This document shows positions 32,895 to 41,936 of a DNA stretch of 64,000 nt, one piece after another. The stretch comes from Fen-1364 sp049515135. Lineage in GTDB: Bacteria > Spirochaetota > Spirochaetia > SZUA-6 > Fen-1364. Positions within the stretch are counted from its first letter, which is position 1, and each line of letters starts with the position of its first letter. The stretch covers positions 1 through 64,000 of the forward strand of contig JBEKUJ010000010.1 in the NCBI GenBank assembly GCA_049515135.1, written 5' to 3'. The translations under genes were made by a program, and so were the position numbers. The notes below the pieces were generated by a model that was given only the letters and a program-made list of their open reading frames with translations, did not search any database and had not been told where the DNA came from.

Positions 32895-34553
32895 TCAATA
32901 TTTGAAGGCGCTCTCCCCAATGAACTCTCGCAGGATCGATGTCGCGGGCACCCAGCGGGGGTGAAGCGGGGCGAAGTTCTCCAGGAAAGAGAGCAGGCTC
33001 CTGGCTTCCTGGTACTCCGGGACATCGGGCTTGACGGAAGCCAGCAGGGGCTCGGCATACACCTTGAGCACGGCCAGCTCGTAGTCAAGGGCCGAGTTGA
33101 AGGCAGAATCGGCGGTGTTCTGGAAGGGGAAGATGTTTCTGTCCTCCCCCGTGCGCACGGACGGCCACATGGACAGGGTCTGCGCGGCCGAGTGACCCCT
33201 GAACTGGTTGTCCCTCACAAGCCTTCTGATGAGCCGATTGTCCGTGGTGGCTATTCTGTTGTGGTCGTCGAGGTTGAGCTGGGTCAGGGCTGAGACGTAC
33301 ACCTTGTGCTTCTGGCTCCTCTCCACCAGAGGGGTCAGGGCGTCGTTCAATCCATGGATCCCTTCCAGGATGAGGATTGCCCGCTCGGGAAGCCGCATGC
33401 GCAGGCCGGCAGGCTTGCGCGTCCCGTTGTGAAAGTCGAAAAGCGGCGTCTCCACTTCCTCCCCGCGGAGGAGACCGACGAGGTGTTTGTTGAGAAGCTC
33501 GACGTCGAGCGCGCCCAACGCTTCCAGATCAGGCTTGCCTTGGTCGTCACGCGGCGTGAGCGCATGGGGCTGGTAGTAGTCGTCAAGGGAGATTGTCACC
33601 GGGTTCCTGCCAACAACGCGAAGCTGGATCATCAGCTTTTTTGAGAATGTCGTCTTGCCGGAAGAAGAGGGGCCGGCAATCAAGACCACGCGCACGACGT
33701 CCCTCTTGGAAGTGATCCTGTCCGCAATCTCGGCAATCTTCTTATCCTGCAGCGCCTCAGCCACCTGGATGAACTCCTGGATGCTTCCGTCGCGTATCAG
33801 TTCGTCCAGTCTTCCGACGGAGCCCACGCGCAGTATTTTTCCCCAGTTTTTGTATTCCCGGTAAATGGAGAACAGCACCGGGTTGTCCTGAAAAGGCCCG
33901 AGGAGGAGGGGCTGTTCCGTCGGAGGATAGCGCAGCAGAAACCCGGGCGGATATCCCGTGATGGCGAAAACCGAAAGAAGCCCTGTGGACGGCACAAGCG
34001 GGCCATGGGAGAGATCCAGGTAGCCTTCGCAGGAGTTCACGCGGATGGCCGGGTTGTTGCGGTTTTTCAGAATGAGAACGGTGTCAGGTTGATTATGCTT
34101 TTCAAAAAACTCCATGGCCTCCCGGTAGGAAAGCATCAGGGAAATGATGGGCGCATCCCGACTGACTATGTCACGCATTGCAGCTTCAATGTTCCGCGCT
34201 TCGGCCTCGGAAAGCTCGTCAACGCCGTCAAAGTAATAGAAGTAGCTCTGCCCCAGCGAGTGCCCGACCACGAGCCGCCGTCTGGGGAACACCTTCTTTG
34301 ATGCCATGGAAAGGAGAAAACACAGCGACTTGCGGTAGATCAGGACCCCTTCCTTGCTCCCCAGGTCCACCGGCTGGAGAGTGCAGTTCACCGTCAATCC
34401 GGATTCGAGGCTTACGACCTCGTTATTGAGACGGGCGGCAACCGTTGGATGGGAGGCGCGGGGGAAGCAGGGGTCAGCCGCGGCTTCCCGGACGGGAGTT
34501 CCCGCAGGAAAATCCCGCACCTGCCCTCCCGGGTAGGTCACACGGACGTTCAC
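32895..34553 (-). CDS. Uridine kinase-like nucleoside kinase with TGS/ThrRS-like N-terminus
   Basis: A 552-residue fusion. Residues 1-70 are TGS-like. The next ~170 resemble the threonyl-tRNA synthetase second additional domain (LGQSYFYYFDGVDEL). The C-terminal half is a uridine kinase/phosphoribulokinase P-loop domain with AGPSSSGKTTFSKKL, SLDDYYQ and LILEGIHGLND. This architecture is common in spirochaetes and Firmicutes as Udk-like kinases. Its ATG overlaps the stop of the upstream HD-GYP gene by four bases, so the two form an operon. Confidence 0.88.
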   Translation of the reverse strand: MNVRVTYPGGQVRDFPAGTPVREAAADPCFPRASHPTVAARLNNEVVSLESGLTVNCTLQPVDLGSKEGVLIYRKSLCFLLSMASKKVFPRRRLVVGHSLGQSYFYYFDGVDELSEAEARNIEAAMRDIVSRDAPIISLMLSYREAMEFFEKHNQPDTVLILKNRNNPAIRVNSCEGYLDLSHGPLVPSTGLLSVFAITGYPPGFLLRYPPTEQPLLLGPFQDNPVLFSIYREYKNWGKILRVGSVGRLDELIRDGSIQEFIQVAEALQDKKIAEIADRITSKRDVVRVVLIAGPSSSGKTTFSKKLMIQLRVVGRNPVTISLDDYYQPHALTPRDDQGKPDLEALGALDVELLNKHLVGLLRGEEVETPLFDFHNGTRKPAGLRMRLPERAILILEGIHGLNDALTPLVERSQKHKVYVSALTQLNLDDHNRIATTDNRLIRRLVRDNQFRGHSAAQTLSMWPSVRTGEDRNIFPFQNTADSAFNSALDYELAVLKVYAEPLLASVKPDVPEYQEARSLLSFLENFAPLHPRWVPATSILREFIGESAFKY

Positions 34554-35716
34554 GTCATGTCCCTGATGATCTTTGCGTCTTCTGCCCCGAGGACACGCGT
34601 AATCGCCAGCCCCCCTTTTCCCTCGGTGACCTGCACAAGCGGCGGGTCAGGGAGCTTCCTTCCCTCCGGGTCCACGAAAACCCTGACGATGGGACACCGC
34701 GGCCGCGTGGGGTCCGTCTTCATGACCAGGCCCTTGCTGTTGTTTGAGAGGAGCACCGCGGTCCCCACGGGGTACACCGACATCGTGTAGACGAAGGCTT
34801 TGAGCACGCGGTCATCGTAATGTCCCCGATGCTTCTGCAACAGGTCCCGTATGGAGGAGTGACCGTCCAGAGATTCCGACTTGAACGGCCGGCTTGAGAT
34901 CATTGCGTCGTACGAGCAGGCCACGGCGATGATTTTCGCGTATTCGGTGATCTTGTCGCCGGAAAGCCCGCGCGGATACCCCGTACCGTCCACCCTCTCG
35001 TGATGCTCGAGGGAGGCGAGGGCGACATTCTCGGGAGCGGAAATGCCCTTCAGGATCCTGTATCCAAGGAGCGTGTGAGTGGCAAGGACCTTTTTCTGTT
35101 CCTCACTGAGGGGCTGCGAAGAGCGGCGCAGCTCCGGGGGGAGCTTGAACATCCCGATCTCATGGAGAAGGCACGCGTTGCCGAGCTCGATGAGTCGGTG
35201 AGGAGGAGCCTTGAGGAACTCCCCGATGGCCATGGAGAGGATTGTCGTGTTGACCGCGTGGCTGATCAGGTACCTGTCGCCGTCCGCGCTCATATCGACG
35301 AAACGCAGGAGCGAATCCCGGTTGTCGTGCACCATCTGGATTGTTTTCTTGGTCCATTCGGTGACTTCACCGAGATTCATGACGCCGTCACTGACATAGG
35401 CGGCGAACAGCGCGGAAGCGAAACCGGAAAGCTCGGTGTAGAATGCCTTGGCAGCTGCAGCCTGCCTGTTTGCCCTGATGTCCTCATCAATCGTCTGCGG
35501 TCCGACTCCCGTCGCCTCTGTGCCGGAAAGGTAGCTGGGCACGTCTTTCCTCGCGCCCTCGGTGAAGACTTCGGAATACTTCCATTTCCTGAGCCTTTCC
35601 ACCAGCTCAGGGGTGACCGACGAATCCGGGGTGAGGAGTATGAATCCCTTGTCCAGAAAGACGGGCTGATCGAAATATGTGTTGGGCACCAGCTCCGAGA
35701 GTGGCATGCCCTTCAT
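34550..35716 (-). CDS. HD-GYP domain protein with altered metal motif
   Basis: A 388-residue protein. The N-terminal ~140 residues resemble the region that precedes many HD-GYP domains. The HD-GYP domain follows, with GYP motif HHERVDGTGYPRG (GYP at 246-248) intact. The core HD pair is H185-E186 in LLHEIGMFKLP, where active enzymes have HDIGK. Activity against cyclic di-GMP may therefore be weak or lost. ATG 35716 gives the natural start (MKGMPLSEL); 35707 is an alternative. It is divergent from 35802. Confidence 0.85.
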   Translation of the reverse strand: MKGMPLSELVPNTYFDQPVFLDKGFILLTPDSSVTPELVERLRKWKYSEVFTEGARKDVPSYLSGTEATGVGPQTIDEDIRANRQAAAAKAFYTELSGFASALFAAYVSDGVMNLGEVTEWTKKTIQMVHDNRDSLLRFVDMSADGDRYLISHAVNTTILSMAIGEFLKAPPHRLIELGNACLLHEIGMFKLPPELRRSSQPLSEEQKKVLATHTLLGYRILKGISAPENVALASLEHHERVDGTGYPRGLSGDKITEYAKIIAVACSYDAMISSRPFKSESLDGHSSIRDLLQKHRGHYDDRVLKAFVYTMSVYPVGTAVLLSNNSKGLVMKTDPTRPRCPIVRVFVDPEGRKLPDPPLVQVTEGKGGLAITRVLGAEDAKIIRDMT

Positions 35717-35801
35717 GGTCTGTTGTCCCTTCTCCCCTTTACTGGGGACCCCTTTTCTCCTACTATACGCGCCTGACCTACAACTAGTATAGAGGTTTTT
35801 C

Positions 35802-36617
35802 ATGAAATTAAAAGCCATCTTTGTGATCCTCAACGTGGTCCTTGGGGTCGCATTCCTGGTGATCTTCCTCACGCCGGTTTTCATGCTGGGCGGCGACTGG
35901 TCGTCGCTTTTCTGGACGCGAAACTGGCCCATAGCGCTGGTGTTCCTGGCCGCCCTGGGGGCGGTTGACACCTACTTCATCCTCAACTGGAGCCTGTTCG
36001 AGGGCCTGGAGCGGGAGGATTGGACCAGCGTGGCAGGATTTCTCGAGAAGAGGATATATCACCGAGGGTGGGTGTCTCCCATGCGCGTGCGCTTGCTTCT
36101 GAACACGTATCTGGTGACCTCCAACACGGAGAGCATCCGCGCGCTGGAGACTTTCCTTCGCGGCCGCAAGCCGCGCTTCATAGGCCAGTTCAGCCTCCAG
36201 TTCGGAATCCCTTATCTGCTTGCCAAAGATCCCAAAGAGCCGGAAGCATTCTTCCGCGGGCTTCTTTCCTCCGGCCGTGTGTCCGACCGTGGTTGGGTGC
36301 GCTGGAATCACGCTTTCAGCCTGCTGCAGATGAAGTCCGCAGATGAGGCAAAGGCGGAGCTTGCCTCGCTGGCGCAATCCGGCCGGGACCCTGTCCTGCA
36401 GCTCCTTTCCCTGTATCTCCTCGATGTGGTTGCCAAAGAGGACCCGGGCCTTGAAAAGGAAGTGTCGGCGCTGCGGGGGAACCTCCGCGAGCGCTCGACG
36501 CCGCAGGAGTTTTCCCGAACCATTGAGAAGGCCGGCGGCAACATGGAGGTCGTTGTCCTGTCGCGGATGCTGCACGACGCGGTGGAGTGGCTGTATGCCA
36601 ACCCTCCCGCCAAGTAA
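35802..36617 (+). CDS. Membrane-anchored helical-repeat protein, unknown function
   Basis: A 271-residue protein. Two N-terminal transmembrane helices (about residues 5-28 and 43-64) are followed by a cytoplasmic region of helical, TPR-like pairs (ESIRALETFLRGRKPRF, KDPKEPEAFFRGLLSSG). I do not recognise a named family. AGAGG precedes ATG 35802. It abuts the permease gene with no gap, so it may be co-transcribed with the importer. Confidence 0.75.
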   Translation: MKLKAIFVILNVVLGVAFLVIFLTPVFMLGGDWSSLFWTRNWPIALVFLAALGAVDTYFILNWSLFEGLEREDWTSVAGFLEKRIYHRGWVSPMRVRLLLNTYLVTSNTESIRALETFLRGRKPRFIGQFSLQFGIPYLLAKDPKEPEAFFRGLLSSGRVSDRGWVRWNHAFSLLQMKSADEAKAELASLAQSGRDPVLQLLSLYLLDVVAKEDPGLEKEVSALRGNLRERSTPQEFSRTIEKAGGNMEVVVLSRMLHDAVEWLYANPPAK

Positions 36618-37649
36618 GTGAAAACGAAGCCGGCCCTTGCTTTCGCCGCGCTGTCCGTGCTCCTGGCGGTCGCGTTGCTTCTGGCCGTCAGCATCGGTGC
36701 GGTTGCGATTCCTCCCCTTTCCGTCCTCAGCATGGCTGCCCAGGCGCTCGGCGTTCATTCATTCGCTGTGCCTGACGCCACGACCCAGGTCATCATCACT
36801 CAGCTGCGCCTGCCGCGAGTCATGGCAGCCGCGCTCGTGGGATGCTCTCTCGCTGTCTGCGGCGTCGTGATGCAGGGGCTTTTCAGGAACCCCATGGCCA
36901 GTCCTGAGATCCTGGGTGTTTCCGCGGGCGGCAGCCTGGGGGCTGTCATCGCCATCACCGCAGGCCTTGCCGGAGAGTCGCAGCTCCTTCTTCCTCTGTT
37001 CACGATAGCCGGCGCGCTTGTCTGCACGACGTTGATCTACCTGCTCTCGAGCTCGCGTGGAACGACGTCGCTTCTATTCATCATCATCGCCGGGATGGCA
37101 ATCTCGGCGCTGTGCGGCGGCATTACCTCAGGCCTTCTTCTGTTTGCGCGTCAGTACGAGGTGACCCAGTACGTCTTCTGGACCATGGGCGGACTGGACG
37201 GCCGCACCTGGCAGCACGTCCTCCTTTCGGCCCCCGTTCTCCTGCCGGGAGTCCTGGCGCTGGCGCTGTTCTCGCGGGAGCTGAATATCTTCAGCCTCGG
37301 TGAGGAAGGCGCCCATTCACTTGGCGTGCATGTGGAGAGCGTCAAACGCCTGCTCCTCGCTCTGAGCGCAATCGTCACAGGAGTCGCCATCTCGGTAAGC
37401 GGGCCGGTCGGCTTTGTCGGGCTCCTGGTGCCTCACCTGCTTCGAATGCTCGTGGGTCCAGATCACCGGAAGCTTGTCCCTGCTTCAGCGCTGGGGGGCG
37501 GCCTGTTCCTCGTCGTGTGCGACCTGGTGGGGAGGATCATAGCTCCGCCTTTCGAGATACGGGTCGGGATCATCACCGCGGTCATCGGCAGCCCGTACCT
37601 CCTGAGCCTCGTCCTGCGCACGCAGAGGCGGGCTGCGGGCGTACGATGA
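36618..37649 (+). CDS. FecCD-type ABC importer permease
   Basis: A 343-residue permease of the BtuC/FhuB/FecD class for cobalamin, heme or siderophores. About ten helices and typical motifs are seen: RLPRVMAAALVGCSLAVCG, QGLFRNPMASPEILGVSAGG, and GPVGFVGLLVPHLLRMLVG. GTG 36618 touches the preceding stop. The matching ATPase follows with an ATGA overlap. No periplasmic binding protein is in the window. Confidence 0.9.
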   Translation: MKTKPALAFAALSVLLAVALLLAVSIGAVAIPPLSVLSMAAQALGVHSFAVPDATTQVIITQLRLPRVMAAALVGCSLAVCGVVMQGLFRNPMASPEILGVSAGGSLGAVIAITAGLAGESQLLLPLFTIAGALVCTTLIYLLSSSRGTTSLLFIIIAGMAISALCGGITSGLLLFARQYEVTQYVFWTMGGLDGRTWQHVLLSAPVLLPGVLALALFSRELNIFSLGEEGAHSLGVHVESVKRLLLALSAIVTGVAISVSGPVGFVGLLVPHLLRMLVGPDHRKLVPASALGGGLFLVVCDLVGRIIAPPFEIRVGIITAVIGSPYLLSLVLRTQRRAAGVR

Positions 37650-38929
37650 CCGGCTCCACGCCTGTTCCCGGCGGGCTGCCGGCCTCGGTCCCGCTGGTGG
37701 CAGCCGACGGACTTGCGTGGTCCGTCGCCGGAGTGCGTATCATCGACTCGATTGACCTTGCGGTCGGACGGGGAGAGCTTGTCGGGGTCATCGGTCCAAA
37801 TGGCGCGGGCAAGACCACTCTCCTGCGCCTGCTTTCGGGAGCGCTTGCGCCCACGGAGGGAGCGGTCCGCCTTGGCGGACGTCCGCTTGGTGAAATGAGC
37901 GCGCGCGAGCGGGCTCGCAAGGTTGCTTACATGGCCCAGGAGTCCATGCAAGCGCTGCCGTTCACGGCCATGGAGGTCCTGCTGATGGGCAGGTATCCTC
38001 ACCTGGCCAGGTTCGAGCGTGAATCCGCGGCTGACCGCCAAAAGGCCCGTGATGCGCTGGCCGCAGTGGGTTTGCCGGAAATCGAGAACAGGGTCATCGC
38101 TGAGCTCTCCGGCGGAGAAAGGCAGCTGATTCTCTTTGCCAGGGCTCTGGTCCAGGACACCGATGTGCTGCTGCTCGACGAGCCCAGCTCCAGCCTTGAC
38201 ATTGGACACCAGGACAGGATCTTCTCACTGACTCAGGAGATTGCGCGGGCAGGCCGGACCGTGATCGCCTCCGTGCATAATCTCAGTGTGGCGGCGGAGT
38301 ACTGCACTCGGCTCCTGCTCCTGGACAGGGGGACTATCGCGGCATCAGGTCCGGCGGAGGCCGTGCTCAAGCCGGAGCTGCTGGACCGCATCTACGGCGT
38401 TCGCACCCTGGTTTCCCCCAGCTCGGCAACAGGAAGCCTGACAGTGACCGTGGTCCCCGGCCGCACGGGCGGCAGGTCGGCCAGAGTGCACGTTATCGGC
38501 GGGGCAGGGAGCGCGGTAAATATCACCCGGGAATTGTACCGCATGGGATGCCGTCTCTCAGGGGGCGTCGCGCATGAATACGATTCGGACGAGAAGCTCT
38601 GGCGAAGCCTCGCCTTGACTGTCGAGTCGGTGGGCGCTTTCTCCCGGATCTCCGATCAGGACGTGGCCAGGGCGGCCCGGCTGGTGGAGGAAGCGGAGCT
38701 GACGATACTCTGCTCGTTCCCTGTCGGCGCGGGGAACCTCGGCAACCTGAAGCTCGCCGGACGCGCCCGGCGGCTCGTCATCGCGAGCCCTGGGCCCGGC
38801 GACGTCGGCAGGGCTCTTCTTTCATCTGAAGCGGAGGAGCTTTTCCGCCAGCTCTGCGCCGGAGCGACGCAGCTGAGTTACCAGGAGATCGTAGCCATGA
38901 TCAGCCAGCGCGAAGGATCAGCCCGGTAG
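37646..38929 (+). CDS. FecE/BtuD-type importer ATPase with C-terminal extra domain
   Basis: The ATPase partner of the permease, 427 residues. Walker A is GPNGAGKTT, signature LSGGERQ, Walker B VLLLDEPSSSLD. About 170 extra residues follow (GGAGSAVNITRELYRMG; CSFPVGAGNLGNLKLAG). As I recall, this extension occurs in cobalamin-importer ATPases of anaerobes and archaea, which favours B12 as cargo. The extension has a nucleotide-binding-fold look. The end overlaps the convergent gene by 12 bases. Confidence 0.85.
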   Translation: MTGSTPVPGGLPASVPLVAADGLAWSVAGVRIIDSIDLAVGRGELVGVIGPNGAGKTTLLRLLSGALAPTEGAVRLGGRPLGEMSARERARKVAYMAQESMQALPFTAMEVLLMGRYPHLARFERESAADRQKARDALAAVGLPEIENRVIAELSGGERQLILFARALVQDTDVLLLDEPSSSLDIGHQDRIFSLTQEIARAGRTVIASVHNLSVAAEYCTRLLLLDRGTIAASGPAEAVLKPELLDRIYGVRTLVSPSSATGSLTVTVVPGRTGGRSARVHVIGGAGSAVNITRELYRMGCRLSGGVAHEYDSDEKLWRSLALTVESVGAFSRISDQDVARAARLVEEAELTILCSFPVGAGNLGNLKLAGRARRLVIASPGPGDVGRALLSSEAEELFRQLCAGATQLSYQEIVAMISQREGSAR

Positions 38930-39553
38930 GTGCTTCGGACCCTGCCCAGAGGCCATTCCGAGCTCGGCCTTCAGACGATCCATCTCTGCCCGCAGCGCGG
39001 CCGCCACTGGTTTGTATTTCGTCTCGCGGTAGGCGCGGAGGTATTCGTCCGTTGCCTGCAGGAGCTTCCGCTCTGCTTCATCGTACTGGCGGCAGGTTGC
39101 GGCCGCAAGCTCCTCCCTTCCCGTCGCGTGGTAGAAAGACGCCAGTCCCTTGAATGCCGCAAGAAGGTGCTGGTCGCAGAGTATTGCCGACAGGAACGAG
39201 ATCTCGACCAGGCCCGATGCCTGGCTCTGCCTCTCTGAGCCCTGCGGCAAGTCGCCCAGGTGCTGGATGATGTCCCTTGCAAGGCCGACGAGGGTGGCTC
39301 CGAACGAGGAGAGGGCAAGCCTCGGGTCTTCCCATATTCTTGACAGGTCGACGAAGTTGTTTCTCACGCAGTCGTAGTACTCGGAAACAAAGACAAAACG
39401 GCTTATCTTCAGCACATCGCCCTTTGCGTTGTCGATGAGTGCGCTCAGGACGTCTTTTCGGATGCTGTCCCAATGCTTGCGGGTCGACAGGGCGTGCAGG
39501 AGCTCCTTGCTGTCGCGGATATTGAATAGCTTATCGCTCCCGAACAAGCCCAT
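38918..39553 (-). CDS. Hypothetical helical protein
   Basis: A 211-residue, mostly alpha-helical soluble protein (MGLFGSDKLFNIRDSKEL at the start). There is a TPR-like stretch FKGLASFYHATGREELAAAT in the C-terminal half and no signal peptide. I do not recognise the family. ATG 39553 has GGAGG six bases upstream, which supports it against the longer frame to 39673. Confidence 0.7.
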   Translation of the reverse strand: MGLFGSDKLFNIRDSKELLHALSTRKHWDSIRKDVLSALIDNAKGDVLKISRFVFVSEYYDCVRNNFVDLSRIWEDPRLALSSFGATLVGLARDIIQHLGDLPQGSERQSQASGLVEISFLSAILCDQHLLAAFKGLASFYHATGREELAAATCRQYDEAERKLLQATDEYLRAYRETKYKPVAAALRAEMDRLKAELGMASGQGPKHLPG

Positions 39554-39681
39554 TCGTGCCTCCACCGACCGAGAATACCATTGCCATGAATGGAGAGAAG
39601 GTGCAACGGGGCATTCACAGCAGAATGGTGTGCGCCTCAAAATCCAAGGACATCGAAGCGATTTTTGTCGCAAAGGGCGAA

Positions 39682-39767
39682 TGCCGGAGACGGGACTTGA
39701 ACCCGTACGGTCCTTTCGGACCAGGGGATTTTAAGTCCCCTGTGTCTGCCAGTTCCACCACTCCGGC
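39682..39767 (-). tRNA. tRNA-Leu (UAA)
   Basis: An 86-base class II tRNA. The acceptor GCCGGAG pairs with CTCCGGC. The anticodon loop CTTAAAA gives UAA. The variable arm GGTCC-GAAA-GGACC is long, as for Leu. The T loop is TTCAAGT and the discriminator is A. CCA is not encoded. It stands alone, in front of repeats on its 5' side. Confidence 0.95.
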
Positions 39768-39956
39768 CTGCCACGGTACTCCGTGGCATTGGACGTGCTG
39801 GCCCGCCCGAGTCCACGGACGGACGGAAGGGCGGGCAGGCGCTACCTGGACGTGCTGGCCCGTCGATCCCTCTACTTTGCCGAAAACTTTAGCGTTATGC
39901 CGCCAGTCGAGTCAAGACAATAGGGTGCGAAGCCGAACATAGATTGAGGATTTTCT
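39768..39956. repeat. Repeat-rich spacer between tRNA-Leu and the LysM gene
   Basis: Three structures are visible. A hairpin GCCACGG-TACT-CCGTGGC spans 39770-39787. An 8-bp stem GCCCGCCC/GGGCGGGC (39801-39808/39829-39836) encloses a hexaloop unit GTCC-ACGGAC-GGAC. A 15-base direct repeat GGACGTGCTGGCCCG occurs at 39791-39805 and 39848-39862. On the minus strand TTGACT (39915-39910) and TAAAGT (39891-39886), 18 bases apart, could drive tRNA-Leu. The remaining 128 bases on the other side of the tRNA (39554-39681) hold nothing I can identify. Confidence 0.6.
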
Positions 39957-40802
39957 ATGGTACGAAAAGCGATGCGTTCGCTCTCGATCTTACTTTTCTT
40001 TCTGATAGCGGCCAGCCTAGCGGCCGGGGAAAGCTCGTACACGATCAGAGAAGGCGAAACGCTTTTTTCCGTCGCCAAGCGCGCACAGGTTCCGGTGGAT
40101 GTGTTGAGCGCATACAATGGAATCGACAATGCCTCAAAGCTGAAGGCGGGAAGCGTCATCCGGTTTCCTTCCATGTACGTCATAAAAAAAGGGGACACGC
40201 TTTTCGCCATATCCCGCTCTCTTGGCGTGCCGCTTGCCAGGCTGCTCGAACTGAACGGGATGACGGAACGAAGCCGGATCAAGGTCGGCGCGAAGCTCTA
40301 TGTACCGACGGATCGAACGGCAGTGGCGCAATCGCAATCGATCGAATCGATTTCGGTCACCCGGCCGGCGCAGCAGGACAGCGTTGCGCGGGCCTCTTCA
40401 TCGCGGGACACTCTCCCGTTGCCGCCGGCTTCTGATGAAGTCATATGGCCTCATTCAGGCCGTCATGAGCCGCTCAGGGGCAAGATATCGGGTCTCGTGT
40501 TCTTCGGGTCCGAGGGAGACCCCGTCCACTCTGCGACGAGCGGAGAGGTGAAGTGGGTCGGTCCGTACTGGGGGTGGGGAAAGACCGTCATAATCAAGTC
40601 CGCTGACGGAGACATCATCCTCTATGCCGGCAACGAGCAGCTACTTGTGAACGTCGGTGACCGCGTGAATCCCGGGACCGAGATCGCGCGGCTCGGAGTG
40701 AGCCCGCAGGGAGGGGGGGCGAAACTCTACTTCAGCATTCAGGGGTCAAACGGGCAGTTTGTGGATCCGGAGAAGTTTTTCTCCGACAAGAGTCACGCGT
40801 AA
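39957..40802 (+). CDS. LysM protein with inactive M23-peptidase-like domain
   Basis: A 281-residue exported cell-wall protein. After a signal peptide (about 1-23) come two LysM repeats (YTIREGETLFSVAKRAQVPV; YVIKKGDTLFAISRSLGVPL). The C-terminal domain has the M23 fold (GDPVHSATSGEVKWVG, GDRVNPGTEIARLGVSP). The zinc ligands are missing: the HxxxD entrance is absent and HxH reads KLYFS. It likely binds peptidoglycan or activates an amidase, as EnvC/NlpD do. ATG 39957 has GAGGA six bases upstream. Confidence 0.88.
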   Translation: MVRKAMRSLSILLFFLIAASLAAGESSYTIREGETLFSVAKRAQVPVDVLSAYNGIDNASKLKAGSVIRFPSMYVIKKGDTLFAISRSLGVPLARLLELNGMTERSRIKVGAKLYVPTDRTAVAQSQSIESISVTRPAQQDSVARASSSRDTLPLPPASDEVIWPHSGRHEPLRGKISGLVFFGSEGDPVHSATSGEVKWVGPYWGWGKTVIIKSADGDIILYAGNEQLLVNVGDRVNPGTEIARLGVSPQGGGAKLYFSIQGSNGQFVDPEKFFSDKSHA

Positions 40803-40812
40803 GAGGGTGTAT

Positions 40813-41907
40813 ATGGGAAGGCACCTTGAAAAAGGCCAGGGAGGAACGCAGGCCCGTGTCGACACTGCCGTCCAGTCGCCGGCAGCAGTGGGGTTGCTGG
40901 CTGGCGCGCCACGGCGTGCGGAGCAGGCAGGAGGGGCGCTGCGGCGGGAAGAGACACGCGGAGCGCCGCGTCGGGAGGCCACACAGGAGAGGGATCTTCT
41001 TGCCCTCTATATCAGGCAGATATCCAATTATCCGCTTCTTGCGGCGCAGGACGAGCAGGATATCGGGGGTGCCATCCAGAGGGCCAAAGAAGAGCTGGCC
41101 GGGCTGGAGAAGAAGGCGGCCGCCCTCAGGGTCTCACGCAAGGCCTACCTTCGCCGCAAGGCGGAGCTGGAGCATGAGATCACCTTTGCGAAGAACAGGC
41201 TGATTCTAGGGAACCTCCGCCTGGTGGTCTCCGTGGCCAAGAAGTACCAGCACCGCGGCGTGTCGCTTCTCGACCTTGTGGACGAGGGGAACATCGGCCT
41301 CATTGAGGCTGTGGAGCGCTTCGACTATCGCAAGGGGTGCAGATTCTCGACGTACGGAACGTGGTGGATCAAGCAGGCTGTGATCAAAGCGTTGGCGGAA
41401 AACGGCAAGGCGATCAAGATCCCCATCCATCTTCTCAACACCATCAAGAAATGCTTCTCTATCGCGCGGCAGCTCACCCAGGAGCTGGGCAGAGAGCCGA
41501 GCAACGCTGAGATCGCCGAGTACCTGCGTATTCCGAAATCCAGGGTCGAAGAGCTCATCAGCCTGTCGTGGGACCCGACGTCGCTCGATACGCCTGTTGC
41601 AGGAGAAAACCCGACGAGGCTCTCGGACCTCATCCGCGATGACGCCTCTGAAAAGCCGTTCGAATCAGCCTTTGCCCTGGCCCTCCAGGATACTCTTGCC
41701 ATGGTCCTCGACAAGCTCAACGAGCGTGAAATGCGCATCATCAAGCTGCGCTTCGGCCTCGATGGAGAGGGACCCTTCACCCTGGAGGAGACGGGAAGGA
41801 TACTCGGGATCACGCGTGAAAGGGTCCGGCAGATTCAGGAGAGGGCGCTGGTGAAGCTGAAACAGCTTCGGCTGTCCAGCGAGCTGGAAGCGTTCATTCA
41901 GGGATGA
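40813..41907 (+). CDS. Sigma-70 family RNA polymerase sigma factor (RpoD-like)
   Basis: A 364-residue sigma factor. Residues 1-57 are Arg/Ala/Glu-rich and probably disordered. Region 1.2 begins RDLLALYIRQISNYPLL. Region 2 contains NLRLVVSVAKKYQHRG, DLVDEGNIGLIEAVERFD and FSTYGTWWIKQAV. Region 4.2 ends TLEETGRILGITRERVRQIQERAL. No region 1.1 is present, so it may be an alternative group-2 factor. It is 10 bases after the LysM gene. Confidence 0.9.
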   Translation: MGRHLEKGQGGTQARVDTAVQSPAAVGLLAGAPRRAEQAGGALRREETRGAPRREATQERDLLALYIRQISNYPLLAAQDEQDIGGAIQRAKEELAGLEKKAAALRVSRKAYLRRKAELEHEITFAKNRLILGNLRLVVSVAKKYQHRGVSLLDLVDEGNIGLIEAVERFDYRKGCRFSTYGTWWIKQAVIKALAENGKAIKIPIHLLNTIKKCFSIARQLTQELGREPSNAEIAEYLRIPKSRVEELISLSWDPTSLDTPVAGENPTRLSDLIRDDASEKPFESAFALALQDTLAMVLDKLNEREMRIIKLRFGLDGEGPFTLEETGRILGITRERVRQIQERALVKLKQLRLSSELEAFIQG

Positions 41908-41936
41908 GGTCGTCGCCGAACGACGGAAGCGAAACC

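Noticed and set aside
36440..36620. Cobalamin riboswitch before the FecCD-type permease
   Set aside because: The permease start touches the stop of the upstream coding gene, so there is no room for a riboswitch there, and no B12-box-like sequence was noticed before 35802.
39556..39942. 128-codon plus-strand frame covering tRNA-Leu
   Set aside because: The tRNA occupies the frame's middle; the peptide is an artefact of the tRNA and the GC-rich repeats.
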